DNA from: Alphaproteobacteria bacterium
GTDB taxonomy: Bacteria > Pseudomonadota > Alphaproteobacteria > CACIAM-22H2
DNA length: 64,000 nucleotides
Direction: 5' to 3'
Assembly: GCA_017308135.1 (NCBI GenBank)
Contig: JAFKFM010000006.1
Location: 499,724 to 563,723 of the forward strand
Shown here: in pieces, positions 63,911 to 64,000 of the stretch
Layout of the letters: each line of letters opens with the position of its first letter
How positions within the stretch are numbered: position 1 is the stretch's first letter
Notes under the pieces: model-generated
The model's database searches: none
Told to the model about the DNA's origin: nothing
Seen by the model: only the letters and a program-made list of their open reading frames with translations
Program-made: the position numbers and the translations under genes

Positions 63911-64000
63911 GTCGGAAGTGAGAATAATTTAGGCAGCGCCGCGTGCAATGCAGCATTTGAATTCTGCGCCGAGTTTTTGACGGCGCGGGCTCGATACACG

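Noticed and set aside
1..64000. Genomic island, prophage or recent transfer
   Set aside because: No integrase, transposase, tRNA-flanking repeat or obvious change in base or codon use was seen; accessory genes look as GC-rich as the housekeeping ones.

Overview
The window is a high-GC, very densely packed chromosomal segment of an alphaproteobacterium, most likely of the Rhodospirillales. Indicators are a MucR/Ros regulator, a Fur-family protein without the CxxC zinc cysteines, ornithine-lipid genes (olsB-olsA), a TauE/SafE exporter paired with its TIGR02186 partner, and the alphaproteobacterial gene order miaB-phoH-ybeY-corC-lnt-xre-metK-trmB. I saw no rRNA, tRNA, IS element, integrase, phage gene or CRISPR array. 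GTG and TTG starts are common, and most neighbouring genes overlap by 1-20 bases.

Layout. (1) 1-0.5 kb: the 3' part of a SAM methyltransferase. (2) 0.5-12.3 kb, minus strand: an 11-gene run, read as ddpX (D-Ala-D-Ala dipeptidase), two GT4 glycosyltransferases, a histidine phosphatase, a MurG-like glycosyltransferase, a polysaccharide deacetylase, a small membrane protein, then a complete oligopeptide ABC importer (double ATPase, binding protein, two permeases). (3) 12.3-26 kb, plus strand: tsaB, rimI, mucR, fur, olsB, olsA, miaB, phoH, ybeY, corC, lnt, a PraR-like regulator, metK, trmB, phoR and a GNAT acetyltransferase. (4) 26-32 kb, minus: ugpQ, pnp, rpsO, truB, rbfA and an AcuI-type reductase. 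(5) 32-40 kb: adenylate cyclase 1, an SbmA-like ABC transporter, a second MurG-like glycosyltransferase, and a three-gene unit of an 894-residue ABC protein with a degenerate ATPase, a stand-alone cNMP-binding protein and a small methyltransferase. (6) 40-46.5 kb: a benE-xth-hydrolase-glutamine amidotransferase chain, an eRF1-domain-3-like protein, terC with a 314-base leader, and a 2-hydroxyacid dehydrogenase. (7) 46.5-49 kb: SH3 protein, LRAT-fold protein and LEA14 lipoprotein facing a Bax-like glucosaminidase. (8) 49-64 kb: nfu, cyclase 2, usp, TIGR02186/TauE, trpS, murJ, glnD, a lipoprotein, an FKBP isomerase, a secreted hydrolase, an SDR and mutS.

How it fits together. Blocks 3, 4 and 8 are pieces of what is, from memory, one long conserved alphaproteobacterial run (mutS-glnD-murJ-trpS-usp-nfu-tsaB-rimI-fur-...-metK-trmB-rimP-nusA-infB-rbfA-truB-rpsO-pnp). 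Here it is broken up, rimP-nusA-infB are absent, and accessory envelope and signalling modules lie between the pieces. Two adenylate cyclases of the same unusual architecture and a cNMP-binding protein suggest a local cAMP circuit. All eight convergent gene pairs overlap or abut at their stop codons, so there is no intergenic room for terminators. The best candidate for an undescribed system is the degenerate ABC / cNMP-binding / methyltransferase unit at 36.4-40.0 kb. After it come the dipeptidase-glycosyltransferase-oligopeptide importer operon and the SH3/LRAT/LEA14 cluster.
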